Shown: positions 26,191 through 34,805 of the stretch, piece by piece
Position numbering within the stretch: position 1 is the stretch's first letter
Layout of the letters: each line of letters starts with the position of its first letter
DNA from: Roseburia sp. CAG:303
Lineage (GTDB): Bacteria > Bacillota > Clostridia > Lachnospirales > Lachnospiraceae
Reading direction: 5' to 3'
DNA length: 64,000 bases
Assembly (NCBI GenBank): GCA_000437755.1
Contig: FR900122.1
Location: 1-64,000 of the forward strand
Notes under the pieces: model-generated
The model's database searches: none
What the model saw: the letters and a program-made list of their open reading frames with translations, nothing else
Told to the model about the DNA's origin: nothing
Translations under genes and position numbers: made by a program

Positions 26191-26367
26191 CTATTGTGAA
26201 GCTTTTTCTTCCAGACGTTTTTTAATAGCTTTTCCTCTTGCTATTTTTACTTCTTTGGGTGCATCAATCATTACCCGCATATTCTTCTGACTGCCGCCCA
26301 GAAAAATAATTTTTATATCCTCATTGATCTGGATATAGTCTTCAATTCCAACAGTAAGTCTTAACAT
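26191..26367 (-). CDS. csrA: Carbon storage regulator CsrA
   Basis: 58-residue RNA-binding protein. The family pattern is recognisable: MLRLTVGIEDYIQI at the N-terminus (MLVLTRKxGExIxI in other members), GIxAP-like MIDAPKEVKIARGKA, and a short basic tail. It binds GGA-containing mRNA leaders, typically flagellin, and is antagonised by FliW, which is not in this window. The frame is open 20 codons upstream, but that part comes from the recombination site; the ATG at 26367 starts the conserved sequence and has GGAGG upstream. Its promoter is expected to come from the adjacent invertible segment. Confidence 0.85.
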   Translation of the reverse strand: MLRLTVGIEDYIQINEDIKIIFLGGSQKNMRVMIDAPKEVKIARGKAIKKRLEEKASQ

Positions 26368-26389
26368 CCTTGTCTTTTCCTCCTTCCTG

Positions 26390-26417
26390 TTTACACGAAT
26401 GCAACTCAATATATAAT
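26390..26417 (+). promoter_or_regulatory. Recombinase promoter overlapping the left recombination site
   Basis: TTTACA (26390-26395), 16-bp spacer, TATAAT (26412-26417). The -35 lies outside the invertible segment and the -10 overlaps the crossover core, so recombinase bound to its site would block its own promoter, and inversion would leave this promoter pointing at the antisense strand of the gene. Confidence 0.65.
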
Positions 26418-26429
26418 TGTGTTTCATTC
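26397..26429. repeat. Left recombination site of the invertible segment
   Basis: 33 bp: outer arm GAATGCAACTCAAT, core ATATA (26411-26415), inner arm ATTGTGTTTCATTC. The inner arm is the exact reverse complement of the right site's inner arm; the outer arm differs at two bases. 23 bp (26407-26429) are a perfect inverted match to 27091-27113. Confidence 0.92.
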
Positions 26430-26451
26430 AAAACACAGAAAGGACTAAAAA

Positions 26452-27042
26452 ATGAATACTACACAACCAATCAGAGATTTACACGCACTTCAGACATTTA
26501 AAAATTACTACAGGGATACCGAATGTAATTTCCGCAATTACACATTAATTATTATGGGGTTGAATACTGCTCTGCGTATTAATGATATTCTTCATATAAA
26601 ATGGGGAGATGTTTATGATTTTGATACGCTTAAACTATTAGACCATATAGAAATAAAAGAAAAAAAAACCGGAAAACCAAACCGTATTGTCATAAATCAG
26701 CAGTTAAACCGTATTTTATCAGAGTTTTTAATATTTTCACAAACCGGAAATTCACTTACCAAAAACAGTTACCTGTTTCGCAGCAGAAAAGGCACAAATT
26801 CTCCGCTCAGCCGCTGCCAGGCATTCCGTATTATAAAAAAGGCTGCCATTTTTGCCGGATTTCCGGAAAATGTAAGCTGTCATTCACTGCGAAAAACCTT
26901 TGGGTATCATGCCTGGAAGCAGGGTGTTCAGCCTGCCTTATTAATGAACATATATAATCACTCATCCTATCAGATAACCAAACGATATCTGGGAATTGAA
27001 CAAGATGACAAAGATACTGTATTTTTAAATGTAAATTTATAA
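26452..27042 (+). CDS. Single-domain tyrosine recombinase (DNA invertase)
   Basis: 196 residues, the catalytic domain only; the usual N-terminal core-binding domain of XerC/D-type integrases is missing. Active-site set is complete: Arg42 (TALRI), Lys in the KEKKTGK hairpin (about 70-75), His144 and Arg147 in CHSLRKT, His170 (NHSS) and nucleophile Tyr179 (KRYLGI). In size and layout it resembles fimbrial FimB/FimE-type and RecV-like inversion enzymes. AAAGG precedes the ATG. It lies wholly between two inverted recombination sites and is therefore its own likely substrate context. Confidence 0.9.
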   Translation: MNTTQPIRDLHALQTFKNYYRDTECNFRNYTLIIMGLNTALRINDILHIKWGDVYDFDTLKLLDHIEIKEKKTGKPNRIVINQQLNRILSEFLIFSQTGNSLTKNSYLFRSRKGTNSPLSRCQAFRIIKKAAIFAGFPENVSCHSLRKTFGYHAWKQGVQPALLMNIYNHSSYQITKRYLGIEQDDKDTVFLNVNL

Positions 27043-27051
27043 AAAAATATC

Positions 27052-27078
27052 TAAAGTATTTTTCCATTGTACCGATAA
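27052..27078 (+). promoter_or_regulatory. Sigma-28 (FliA/SigD) flagellar promoter inside the invertible segment
   Basis: TAAA (27052-27055), exactly 15 bases, ACCGATAA (27071-27078), against the consensus TAAA-N15-GCCGATAA: one mismatch. It lies between the recombinase stop codon and the right site and points right, away from csrA-flagellin. In this orientation it can only produce RNA antisense to the 3' end of the AAA/PD-(D/E)XK gene. Confidence 0.85.
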
Positions 27079-27135
27079 TATAAATAGAACGAATGAAACA
27101 CAATTATATATTGTGTTTCATTCGTTCTATTTATA
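27079..27135. repeat. Right recombination site within a long near-perfect palindrome
   Basis: Core site 27091-27123: GAATGAAACACAAT, core TATAT (27105-27109), ATTGTGTTTCATTC. Perfect pairing extends another 12 bp on both sides (TATAAATAGAAC / GTTCTATTTATA), giving 26-bp arms around a 5-base centre. RNA from the sigma-28 promoter would begin about at 27085 and fold at once into this hairpin. Confidence 0.93.
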
Positions 27136-27174
27136 CACGAAATTATAAAATTTTGAAAACTCACAGAAAATATA

Positions 27175-28878
27175 TTAATATTGTATATTTTCCCCATCGC
27201 TCCCAATCAGTACATTTTTTCCATCGAACGCAAATCCATAATGCCGGATTCGTTCTTCCGGAATGCCAAGAGAGAGCAGTTCCGCATCATAATTTCTCTC
27301 TTTTATCTGCTGTAAAGCTGCTCCAACTGTTTCTTCGAGAGATTTTTCTTTTCTGCTGCTCCGAACTTTAAATTCCATAATGATTCCCGGAAGTGCTTCT
27401 TTTTTCGGAAGCATCATGATATCGTACCTTCCGAATCCACTCTCCCGGTTTGATTTTATCATATAGTTTTCCGTCTGTTCTGCCATCAGGCCAAGGACAA
27501 ATCCATGATAGAATTTCTCCGGCTGCTGATATCCATCTCCTCCCACGTCAAAGTAGCTGAATGTTGCATTTGTCATGCGGTTCATAAAGTAATTCATGGC
27601 TTCCAGATCATCCTGAACCAGTGCCTGCATGAAATGACTGTAAGACGCATCTTTATTCTGAAACCATCCGGCAAACATCTCAAAGAACATAACGCGGGTT
27701 TCCAAATTAGTGATTTTTAAATGGTACCATGGTTTCATTAACTCCCCGCGATATTCCACCTGTTCCGGTTTGAGATATCCGCTCGCCATCAGAAGACTCC
27801 AGATAGCAGATTCATTTTGCTCCAACTGATTAAACACAATCTGTTCATCAAAAGTAACCACGACTTCTTTTCCCTCCAGGAGGTCTTCCATCTGTTCTTT
27901 GACCTCAGAAGAAGCAGTTCGGATAATTCTGTCAACAAGATGATTAGAACTTGTCGCTGCCCAGTAAGCTTTCAGCTTCTGCTCTCCCAGAAAATTCGTA
28001 ATAGACCACGGATTATAGATATCTTTATGATTTCCAAAGATAAATCCGTCATACCATTGTTTCACTGCCTGCTTTTGAGACGAAAGTCCAAAACTGTCCA
28101 ATGCCTCAAAAACTTCCGGCTCCGTAAAACCAAAACACTGTTCATAGCAGTTGGATGTAGTGGTAATTACTTTCAGATTATTCAAATCCGAAAAAATCGA
28201 TTCCTTAGACACCCTTGTAATACCTGTCATAATAGCACGTTCCAGATATGGATTTGTCTTAAATGTCGAGTTGAACAGACTACGGATAAAAGCGGTAAAT
28301 TCATCCCAGTATCCGCCTACATATGCCTCCTGCATCGGGGTGTCATACTCATCCAGAAACAGAATGACTTTTCTGCCATAATAAGTTTCCAGATAACCTC
28401 CCAGTTCCTTTAAGGCTCTCTGTGCTGTCACGTCATCCATCGTTGGATTTACCATTTCAAACCGCTGCCTGTCTGTTTCTGTAAATCTGTCACTCTGCAT
28501 AATATCTCTGTATTCCCTGAAAGCATCTGAAATGATAAATTTTATCATTTTTACGGCATCGATATAATTTGTCTGTTTCACATCTGCAAAACTCAGGGAT
28601 ATCACCGGGTATTCTCCCTGCAGCTTCCGGTATTTCTCTTCTTCCCAAATGGAAAGTCCCTCAAACAAATCTTGTCTCCCTGCGTATTTGTTGGAAAAGA
28701 AACATTTCAGCATATCCATATTTAATGTTTTACCAAACCGGCGCGGTCTGGTAATTAAAGTAACGATATCCCTTGCTTCCCACCATTCCTTTATAAACGC
28801 CGTCTTATCCACATAAAAATTATCATTTATCCTGATATCTTCAAATCCCTGGTTTCCAATACTGACTATCTTTTTCAC
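27175..28878 (-). CDS. AAA-ATPase-like protein with C-terminal PD-(D/E)XK nuclease domain
   Basis: 567 residues of the AAA-ATPase_like plus DUF1703/PDDEXK_9 type. N-terminal ATPase part: YVDKTAFI, P-loop-like RPRRFGKTLN, Walker-B-like VILFLDEYDTPM. C-terminal nuclease-like part: RYDIMMLP...GIIMEFKV, with the D and ExK residues of PD-(D/E)XK enzymes. A GTG start (28878) with AGGTGGAG just upstream matches the family N-terminus (MKKxxIGxQxFEDIR); a TTG seven codons earlier is less likely. Such genes are abundant in gut Clostridia and Bacteroidetes, with unknown function; defence or mobile-element roles have been suggested. Its 3' end faces the invertible switch. Confidence 0.8.
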   Translation of the reverse strand: MKKIVSIGNQGFEDIRINDNFYVDKTAFIKEWWEARDIVTLITRPRRFGKTLNMDMLKCFFSNKYAGRQDLFEGLSIWEEEKYRKLQGEYPVISLSFADVKQTNYIDAVKMIKFIISDAFREYRDIMQSDRFTETDRQRFEMVNPTMDDVTAQRALKELGGYLETYYGRKVILFLDEYDTPMQEAYVGGYWDEFTAFIRSLFNSTFKTNPYLERAIMTGITRVSKESIFSDLNNLKVITTTSNCYEQCFGFTEPEVFEALDSFGLSSQKQAVKQWYDGFIFGNHKDIYNPWSITNFLGEQKLKAYWAATSSNHLVDRIIRTASSEVKEQMEDLLEGKEVVVTFDEQIVFNQLEQNESAIWSLLMASGYLKPEQVEYRGELMKPWYHLKITNLETRVMFFEMFAGWFQNKDASYSHFMQALVQDDLEAMNYFMNRMTNATFSYFDVGGDGYQQPEKFYHGFVLGLMAEQTENYMIKSNRESGFGRYDIMMLPKKEALPGIIMEFKVRSSRKEKSLEETVGAALQQIKERNYDAELLSLGIPEERIRHYGFAFDGKNVLIGSDGENIQY

Positions 28879-28957
28879 TGCTCCACCTGCTTTCGCCAAA
28901 TTCTTCTTCCATGCTCTTCATTTTGAATACTATATTAATTGTACCATATCTATGTCC

Positions 28958-29010
28958 GAAAAAAAAGAGGCAGCCCGCCTCAATGTTTCCATTAAAGCAG
29001 CTTCCTCTTT
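28958..29010 (-). terminator. Glycogen phosphorylase terminator
   Basis: Minus strand: AAAGAGG and CCTCTTT close a stem with inner AGC/GCT pairing, followed by eight T. Plus-strand positions 28958-29010. Confidence 0.75.
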
Positions 29011-29021
29011 CCTGTATTTTA

Positions 29022-31496
29022 TTATTCTTCTACATTATCCATATCTACTTTTACTTTTTCCAGATGCCAGATATCTCTTACATATTCTTCAATCGTTCTG
29101 TCTGAAGAGAATTTTCCTACATTTGCAATATTTAAAAGTGCTGATTTTGCCCATCCGGCTTCGTTCTTGTATGCTTCTTCCACTTTCTTCTGTGCTTCTG
29201 CATAAGATACGAAGTCTTTCAGGATGAAGTATACATCCGGTCTGCCGTATTTATTGGTAAGCAGGGAATCATAGATTTCACGGAATCTTTCTGAATCATC
29301 CGGTGCATAAGTACCGTTGATTAACTGCATGAGAACTTTTCTCACATCCATGTTGTTGTTAAAGATTTCCATCGGATCATAACCGCCATGCTGCTCGTAG
29401 TTAATAACTTCATCAGAAGAAAGCCCAAAGATAAATGCATTTTCCGCACCTACTTCTTCTACGATTTCCACATTGGCACCATCCATTGTTCCCAGTGTTA
29501 AAGCACCGTTCAACATGAACTTCATGTTACCTGTTCCGGATGCTTCCTTGCTGGCTGTTGAAATCTGCTCGCTGACATCAGCTGCTGCAAAAATCCACTC
29601 TGCGTTGGATACTCTGTAGTTCTCAATGAATACAACCTTGATCTTGCCATTGATGGACTTATCATTGTTGATTACATCTGCCACGCTGTTAATCAGTTTG
29701 ATGGTAAGTTTTGCCCTGCGGTATCCTGCTGCCGCCTTTGCACCAAAGATAAATGTTCTTGGGTAGAAATCCATCTCCGGATGTTCCTTGATCTGATTGT
29801 ACAGATACATAACATGAAGGATATTTAAGAGCTGTCTCTTATATTCATGTAATCTCTTAACCTGTACATCAAAGATGGAACGAGGATCTACATCGATACC
29901 GTTATGTTCTTTGATATACTTAGCCAGACGCAGTTTGTTCTGATATTTGATATTCATGAATTCTGCCTGGCATTTTGGATCGTCTGCATAGATTTCAAGC
30001 TTCTTAATCTGGCTTAAATCCGTGATCCATTCGGAACCAATCTTTCCTGATACCCATTCTGCAAGCAATGGATCGCCATGAAGAAGGAATCTTCTCTGTG
30101 TAATACCATTTGTCTTATTATTGAATTTCTCCGGCATCATTTCATAGAAATCTTTTAATTCCTGATTCTTCAGAATCTCTGTATGAAGTCTTGCAACACC
30201 ATTTACAGAGAATCCTGCATAGATAGCAAGATTTGCCATCTTGACCTGACCATCATAAATGATCGCCATCTTCTTCTGTTTTTCCTGATTTCCAGGATAT
30301 TTTGCCGAGATTTCAAGCTGGAATCTTCTGTTAATCTCTTCTATAATCTGATAACATCTTGGAAGGAGTTTTGAAAACAGTTCAATTGGCCATTTTTCCA
30401 AAGCTTCTGCCATGATTGTATGGTTTGTGTATGCACAGCATTTTGTTGTGACTGCCCATGCTTCATCCCAGGTAAGATCATACTCATCCATCAGCAGTCT
30501 CATCAATTCTGCCACACAGATGGTCGGATGTGTATCATTCAGCTGGAATACTACTTTTTCAGGAAGGTTACGTACATCATCATGATTATCAAGGTATTTC
30601 TTAATGGCTGTCTGTACACTTGCGGATACGAAGAAATACTGCTGTTTCAGTCTTAATTCCTTACCTGCATAATGGTCATCACAAGGATATAATACTTCTA
30701 CTATGTTCTTTGCCAGGGATTCTTCCTCTGTTGCCTTGATATAATCACCTTTGTTAAAGGAATCCAGTACAAAGTGCTGAACCGGTTCTGCATCCCAGAT
30801 TCTTAAAGTATTTACCACGTTATTGCCATATCCTACGATAGGAAGATCATATGGTACTGCTCTTACGGAACGATAACCGTCCTGAACAACCCTTTCTCTT
30901 CCGTCTTCGCCTTTTACCCATCTTGTGTAGCCGCCGAACTTAACTTCACACGCGTACTCTTCTCTTCTTACTTCAAACGGATTACCATTCTTTAACCATT
31001 CATCCGGTACTTCCACCTGATATCCGTCCACGATCTTCTGCTTGAACATACCGTATTTATAACGGATTCCACAGCCATATGCCGGATAACCGAGTGTTGC
31101 CAGAGAATCAAGGAAGCATGCTGCCAGTCTTCCCAGACCACCATTTCCAAGTGCTGCATCCGGCTCCTGATCTTCAATTACGTTCAGATCCAGTCCTAAT
31201 TCTTCAATCGCTTCTTTGATTTCCTTGCAGGCGGATAAATTGATAATAATATTTCCGAGTGCACGTCCTGTTAAGAATTCCATAGAAAGATAATATACTG
31301 TCTTTGCATCTTTCTTCTCATATTCCTTATGAGTTGCAATCCACTGGTCGATGATAACGTCCTTCAGACCGTAAGCAACACCTGTGTAAATATCTAAATC
31401 CGATGCTTCTTCGATTGTCTTTCTTGAAACTACCTTTACATAATCCTTTACCTGTTTCTTAAATTCTTCCTTTGAGAATGTTCCCAATTCTGCCAT
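29022..31496 (-). CDS. glgP: Glycogen/maltodextrin phosphorylase
   Basis: 824-residue family 35 glycosyltransferase that releases glucose-1-phosphate from glycogen or maltodextrin. Recognisable blocks: EDAALGNGGLGRLAACFLDS-type substrate/phosphate region (EPDAALGNGGLGRLAACF), the RVKRLHEYKRQLLN-like segment VQVKRLHEYKRQL, and the pyridoxal-phosphate site EASGTGNMKFMLNG near residue 665. Full family length. AGGAGG precedes the ATG. It lies 82 bp after ileS on the same strand with only a hairpin lacking a T-run between, so readthrough from ileS is possible. Confidence 0.95.
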   Translation of the reverse strand: MAELGTFSKEEFKKQVKDYVKVVSRKTIEEASDLDIYTGVAYGLKDVIIDQWIATHKEYEKKDAKTVYYLSMEFLTGRALGNIIINLSACKEIKEAIEELGLDLNVIEDQEPDAALGNGGLGRLAACFLDSLATLGYPAYGCGIRYKYGMFKQKIVDGYQVEVPDEWLKNGNPFEVRREEYACEVKFGGYTRWVKGEDGRERVVQDGYRSVRAVPYDLPIVGYGNNVVNTLRIWDAEPVQHFVLDSFNKGDYIKATEEESLAKNIVEVLYPCDDHYAGKELRLKQQYFFVSASVQTAIKKYLDNHDDVRNLPEKVVFQLNDTHPTICVAELMRLLMDEYDLTWDEAWAVTTKCCAYTNHTIMAEALEKWPIELFSKLLPRCYQIIEEINRRFQLEISAKYPGNQEKQKKMAIIYDGQVKMANLAIYAGFSVNGVARLHTEILKNQELKDFYEMMPEKFNNKTNGITQRRFLLHGDPLLAEWVSGKIGSEWITDLSQIKKLEIYADDPKCQAEFMNIKYQNKLRLAKYIKEHNGIDVDPRSIFDVQVKRLHEYKRQLLNILHVMYLYNQIKEHPEMDFYPRTFIFGAKAAAGYRRAKLTIKLINSVADVINNDKSINGKIKVVFIENYRVSNAEWIFAAADVSEQISTASKEASGTGNMKFMLNGALTLGTMDGANVEIVEEVGAENAFIFGLSSDEVINYEQHGGYDPMEIFNNNMDVRKVLMQLINGTYAPDDSERFREIYDSLLTNKYGRPDVYFILKDFVSYAEAQKKVEEAYKNEAGWAKSALLNIANVGKFSSDRTIEEYVRDIWHLEKVKVDMDNVEE

Positions 31497-31520
31497 ACGA
31501 TACCTCCTATAATGTCATAA

Positions 31521-31555
31521 GACAGTCCCCGGTAAAATCGTGTGCCGGGACCGTC
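31521..31555 (-). other. Hairpin between ileS and glgP
   Basis: GACAGTCCCCGG (31521-31532) pairs with CCGGGACCGTC (31545-31555) with one mismatch or bulge. No T-run on the minus strand, so an mRNA-processing or stability hairpin is as likely as a terminator. Confidence 0.5.
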
Positions 31556-31578
31556 CCATGACCTCCGCATACTTTCAC

Positions 31579-34500
31579 TTACTGTTTCTCAACACCAAGT
31601 TCTACATTTTCTCCATTAATGTTCCATTCTTTACAGTACCCATTTATTTTACCAAAAATTACCTCATTTGCCAACACTTCTGATGTAATTTCTTCTTTAT
31701 TTCTCTGTAAAATTTCAATAACCTTATCATTCTTATCGACATAGATATTGATTTTATCCATTACTTCAAATCCGGCTTCTTTTCTCATGGTCTGAATCTT
31801 ACTGATAATTTCTCTCACAAATCCTTCTTCCAGAAGTTCCGGTGTCAGATTGGTATCCATTACGACCGTGATTCCATGGTCATTCTGTGATACATAGCCT
31901 TCCATCTGTGTCATTTCAATCAGCAGATCTTCTTTTGTAAGCTCTACTTCCACGTCGCCTGCGATAAATTTCAATGCACCCTCTGCTTCGAGTTCATCCA
32001 TGGCTGCATTTCCATCGAGTCCTGCAAGATATGTCTTGATTGCTCCAAGCTGCTTGCCGTATTTTGGTCCTACCGTCTTTAACTGTGGCTTAAATACATA
32101 CGTTGTAAAGTTTCTCACATCATCTGTGAACTCTACGTTCTTTACATTCAGCTCATCTGCAATGATATCTTTATAGAAATCAGGCAAATCAAATCCTGCT
32201 TTTACATACATCTGTCCGATTGGCTGACGATTCTTGATATTGGATTCGTTACGGCACGCACGTCCCATAACAACAATATCCAGAACTCTTTCCATATTGT
32301 CTTCCAGTTCTTTGTCGATCCATTCTTCCTTTACGGTCGGGAAGTCACACAGATGAATACTTTCCGGTGCATTCTTATCAATATTTCTGACAAGGTTCTG
32401 GTAAATATCTTCCGTCATAAATGGAATCATTGGTGCTGCAGCCTTGCTGATTTCCACCAGTGCGGTGTACAATGTCATGTAGGCATTGATCTTATCCTGT
32501 TCCATTCCTTTTGCCCAGAAACGTTCTCTGGAACGTCTTACATACCAGTTACTCATCTCATCCACAAAATCCTGTAATGCTCTTGCAGCTTCCGGAATTC
32601 TGTAATTTTCAAGATTATTGTCCACTTCACCAATTACACTGTACAGCTTGGAAAGCAGCCATTTATCCATAACCGGAAGTTTGTCATATTCCAGTGTGTA
32701 GTTTAACGGATTAAACTCATCAATATTTGCATAGAGTACATAGAATGCATAAGTATTCCATAATGTACCCATGAACTTTCTCTGTCCTTCCGTAACTGCC
32801 TTGTCGTGGAAGCGGTTTGGAAGCCATGGCGCACTGTTGATATAGAAATACCAGCGGATCGCATCTGCCCCATGTGTATTCAATGCTTCAAACGGATCTA
32901 CTGCATTTCCCTTTGACTTACTCATCTTCTGTCCGTTTTCATCCTGTACATGCCCCAGAACGATAACATTCTCATATGGTGCTTTGTTGAATAACAGTGT
33001 GGATTCTGCCATCAGGGAATGGAACCATCCTCTGGTCTGATCCACAGCCTCGGAAATGAACTGTGCCGGGAACTGCTGTTCAAATAATTCTTTATTTTCA
33101 AACGGATAATGATGCTGTGCAAAAGGCATTGCCCCGGAATCGAACCAGCAGTCGATTACTTCCGGTACTCTGTGCATGGTCTTTCCACAGTCCGGACATA
33201 TCAATGTCACTTCATCGATATATGGTCTGTGCAGTTCTACTTCTGCAGCCTTCGGATCTCCTGCACGTTCAGCCAGTTCTGCACGGCTTCCGATACATTC
33301 CTGATGTCCGCATTCACATTCCCAGATATTTAACGGTGTTCCCCAGTAACGGTTTCTGGAAATTGCCCAGTCCTGAATGTTCTCCAGCCAGTTTCCGAAA
33401 CGTCCTTTTCCAATGGATTCCGGAATCCAGTTTACGGTATTGTTGTTGCGGATAAGGTCATCTTTTACTGCGGTTTCACGGATATACCATGATTCCCTTG
33501 CATAATAGATCAGTGGTGTATCACATCTCCAGCAGTGTGGATATTCATGTTCAAACTGCGGTGCTTCGAAGAGCTGGTTTCTGGCATCCAGGTTTTTGAT
33601 TACTTCCGGGTCTGCCTTCTTCACAAATAATCCGGCGAATGGGGTTTCCTCTGTAAGTTCCCCCTTACCATTTACAAACTGTACAAACGGAAGGTCATAA
33701 TTTCTTCCAACATTGGCATCATCTTCACCAAATGCCGGTGCGATGTGTACGATACCGGTACCGTCTGTCATAGTAACATAGTTATCACAGGTCACAAAGA
33801 AGCCTTTCTTGTTCTGCTTGTCTGCCACGTCCTTTGCACAGATAAATAATGGCTCGTATTCTTTGTATTCAAGTTCTTTTCCCTTGAAGGTCTTTAATAC
33901 TTCATATGCTGGCTTTGCTTCCACACCATTTTCTTCATCTGCTTTTACTGCCAGTTTGCCGAGTACGGTATCTAAAAGTGAGGATGCCATATAATAAGTA
34001 TAACCATCTGCAGCCTTTACTAACGCATAAGTTTCATCCGGATTTACGCAGAGTGCAACGTTTGACGGAAGGGTCCATGGAGTCGTTGTCCATGCAAGAA
34101 AATATGTGTCCTCGCCCGTTACCTTAAATCTTACGATGGCAGAGCGTTCTTTGACGGTCTTGTAACCCTGTGCCACTTCCTGTGCAGATAACGGTGTTCC
34201 ACACCTCGGACAGTAAGGTACAATCTTAAATCCTTTGTAAAGCAGACCTTTCTTCCAGATTTCTTTCAAAGCCCACCATTCAGATTCGATAAAATTATTG
34301 TCATAAGTTACATACGGGTTGTCCATATCTGCCCAGAAACCTACGGTTCCTGAGAAATCTTCCCACATCCCCTTATATTTCCATACGGATTCCTTACATT
34401 CTTTGATAAATGGCTCTAATCCATAATTTTCAATCTGGTCTTTCCCATCCAGTCCGAGCTTCTTTTCGACTTCGATTTCAACCGGGAGTCCATGTGTGTC

Positions 34501-34758
34501 CCATCCGGCTTTTCTCGGTACCATGTAGCCCTTCATGGTACGGTATCTCGGTATCATATCCTTGATTACTCTGGTAAGCACATGACCGATATGCGGCTTT
34601 CCGTTTGCCGTCGGAGGGCCGTCATAGAAAGTATAGGTTTCTCCTTCCTTGCGGTTTTCCATACTTTTTCTGAAGATGTCATTATCTTTCCAGAATTTTT
34701 CTGTTTTCTTTTCTCTTTCCACAAAATTCATGTCTGCGGAAACTTTTTCGTATAACAT
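31579..34758 (-). CDS. ileS: Isoleucyl-tRNA synthetase, type 2 (eukaryote-like)
   Basis: 1059 residues, longer than the roughly 920-residue type 1 enzyme. HIGH motif in GKPHIGHVL, then WDTHGLPVE, editing domain with TTTPWTLPSN, and KMSKSKGN. These features and the C-terminal extension place it with type 2 IleRS, the group that includes mupirocin-insensitive enzymes. The start at 34758 (MLYEKVSADMNF) has AAGGAGGT upstream; an open frame of 31 codons before it is T-box leader. Expression should be controlled by the T-box just upstream. Confidence 0.95.
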   Translation of the reverse strand: MLYEKVSADMNFVEREKKTEKFWKDNDIFRKSMENRKEGETYTFYDGPPTANGKPHIGHVLTRVIKDMIPRYRTMKGYMVPRKAGWDTHGLPVEIEVEKKLGLDGKDQIENYGLEPFIKECKESVWKYKGMWEDFSGTVGFWADMDNPYVTYDNNFIESEWWALKEIWKKGLLYKGFKIVPYCPRCGTPLSAQEVAQGYKTVKERSAIVRFKVTGEDTYFLAWTTTPWTLPSNVALCVNPDETYALVKAADGYTYYMASSLLDTVLGKLAVKADEENGVEAKPAYEVLKTFKGKELEYKEYEPLFICAKDVADKQNKKGFFVTCDNYVTMTDGTGIVHIAPAFGEDDANVGRNYDLPFVQFVNGKGELTEETPFAGLFVKKADPEVIKNLDARNQLFEAPQFEHEYPHCWRCDTPLIYYARESWYIRETAVKDDLIRNNNTVNWIPESIGKGRFGNWLENIQDWAISRNRYWGTPLNIWECECGHQECIGSRAELAERAGDPKAAEVELHRPYIDEVTLICPDCGKTMHRVPEVIDCWFDSGAMPFAQHHYPFENKELFEQQFPAQFISEAVDQTRGWFHSLMAESTLLFNKAPYENVIVLGHVQDENGQKMSKSKGNAVDPFEALNTHGADAIRWYFYINSAPWLPNRFHDKAVTEGQRKFMGTLWNTYAFYVLYANIDEFNPLNYTLEYDKLPVMDKWLLSKLYSVIGEVDNNLENYRIPEAARALQDFVDEMSNWYVRRSRERFWAKGMEQDKINAYMTLYTALVEISKAAAPMIPFMTEDIYQNLVRNIDKNAPESIHLCDFPTVKEEWIDKELEDNMERVLDIVVMGRACRNESNIKNRQPIGQMYVKAGFDLPDFYKDIIADELNVKNVEFTDDVRNFTTYVFKPQLKTVGPKYGKQLGAIKTYLAGLDGNAAMDELEAEGALKFIAGDVEVELTKEDLLIEMTQMEGYVSQNDHGITVVMDTNLTPELLEEGFVREIISKIQTMRKEAGFEVMDKINIYVDKNDKVIEILQRNKEEITSEVLANEVIFGKINGYCKEWNINGENVELGVEKQ

Positions 34759-34805
34759 TTTTACCTCCTTATACCGGAAAAATCTTATGATTTTCCATAA
34801 AAATA

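Larger units (their letters stand above)
26411..27109. mobile_element. Invertible DNA segment carrying its own recombinase and a sigma-28 promoter
   Basis: About 699 bp bounded by two core-type sites in opposite orientation. It holds one gene, a tyrosine recombinase, and at the far end a sigma-28 promoter reading outward to the right. Inverted, that promoter would lie about 68 bases upstream of the csrA start codon and transcribe csrA and flagellin. As drawn it reads away from them. Inferred to be a flagellar phase-variation switch in the OFF state. Confidence 0.8.

Noticed and set aside
26368..26427. Upstream extension of csrA by 20 codons
   Set aside because: It consists of ribosome site, spacer and recombination-site sequence; conserved CsrA sequence begins at the ATG at 26367.
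26452..27042. Recombinase as part of a phage or integrative element
   Set aside because: No phage, conjugation or cargo genes are nearby, the protein lacks the N-terminal integrase domain, and the two sites are inverted rather than direct repeats.
27079..27135. Palindrome as an ordinary Rho-independent terminator
   Set aside because: No T-run on either side, AT-rich arms, and its core is shared with the left recombination site, so a recombination role explains it better.
27093..27371. Open frame of 92 codons starting in the right recombination site and running rightward
   Set aside because: Its first residues resemble the open extension upstream of csrA only because both come from the inverted repeat; the remainder is antisense to the AAA/PD-(D/E)XK gene.
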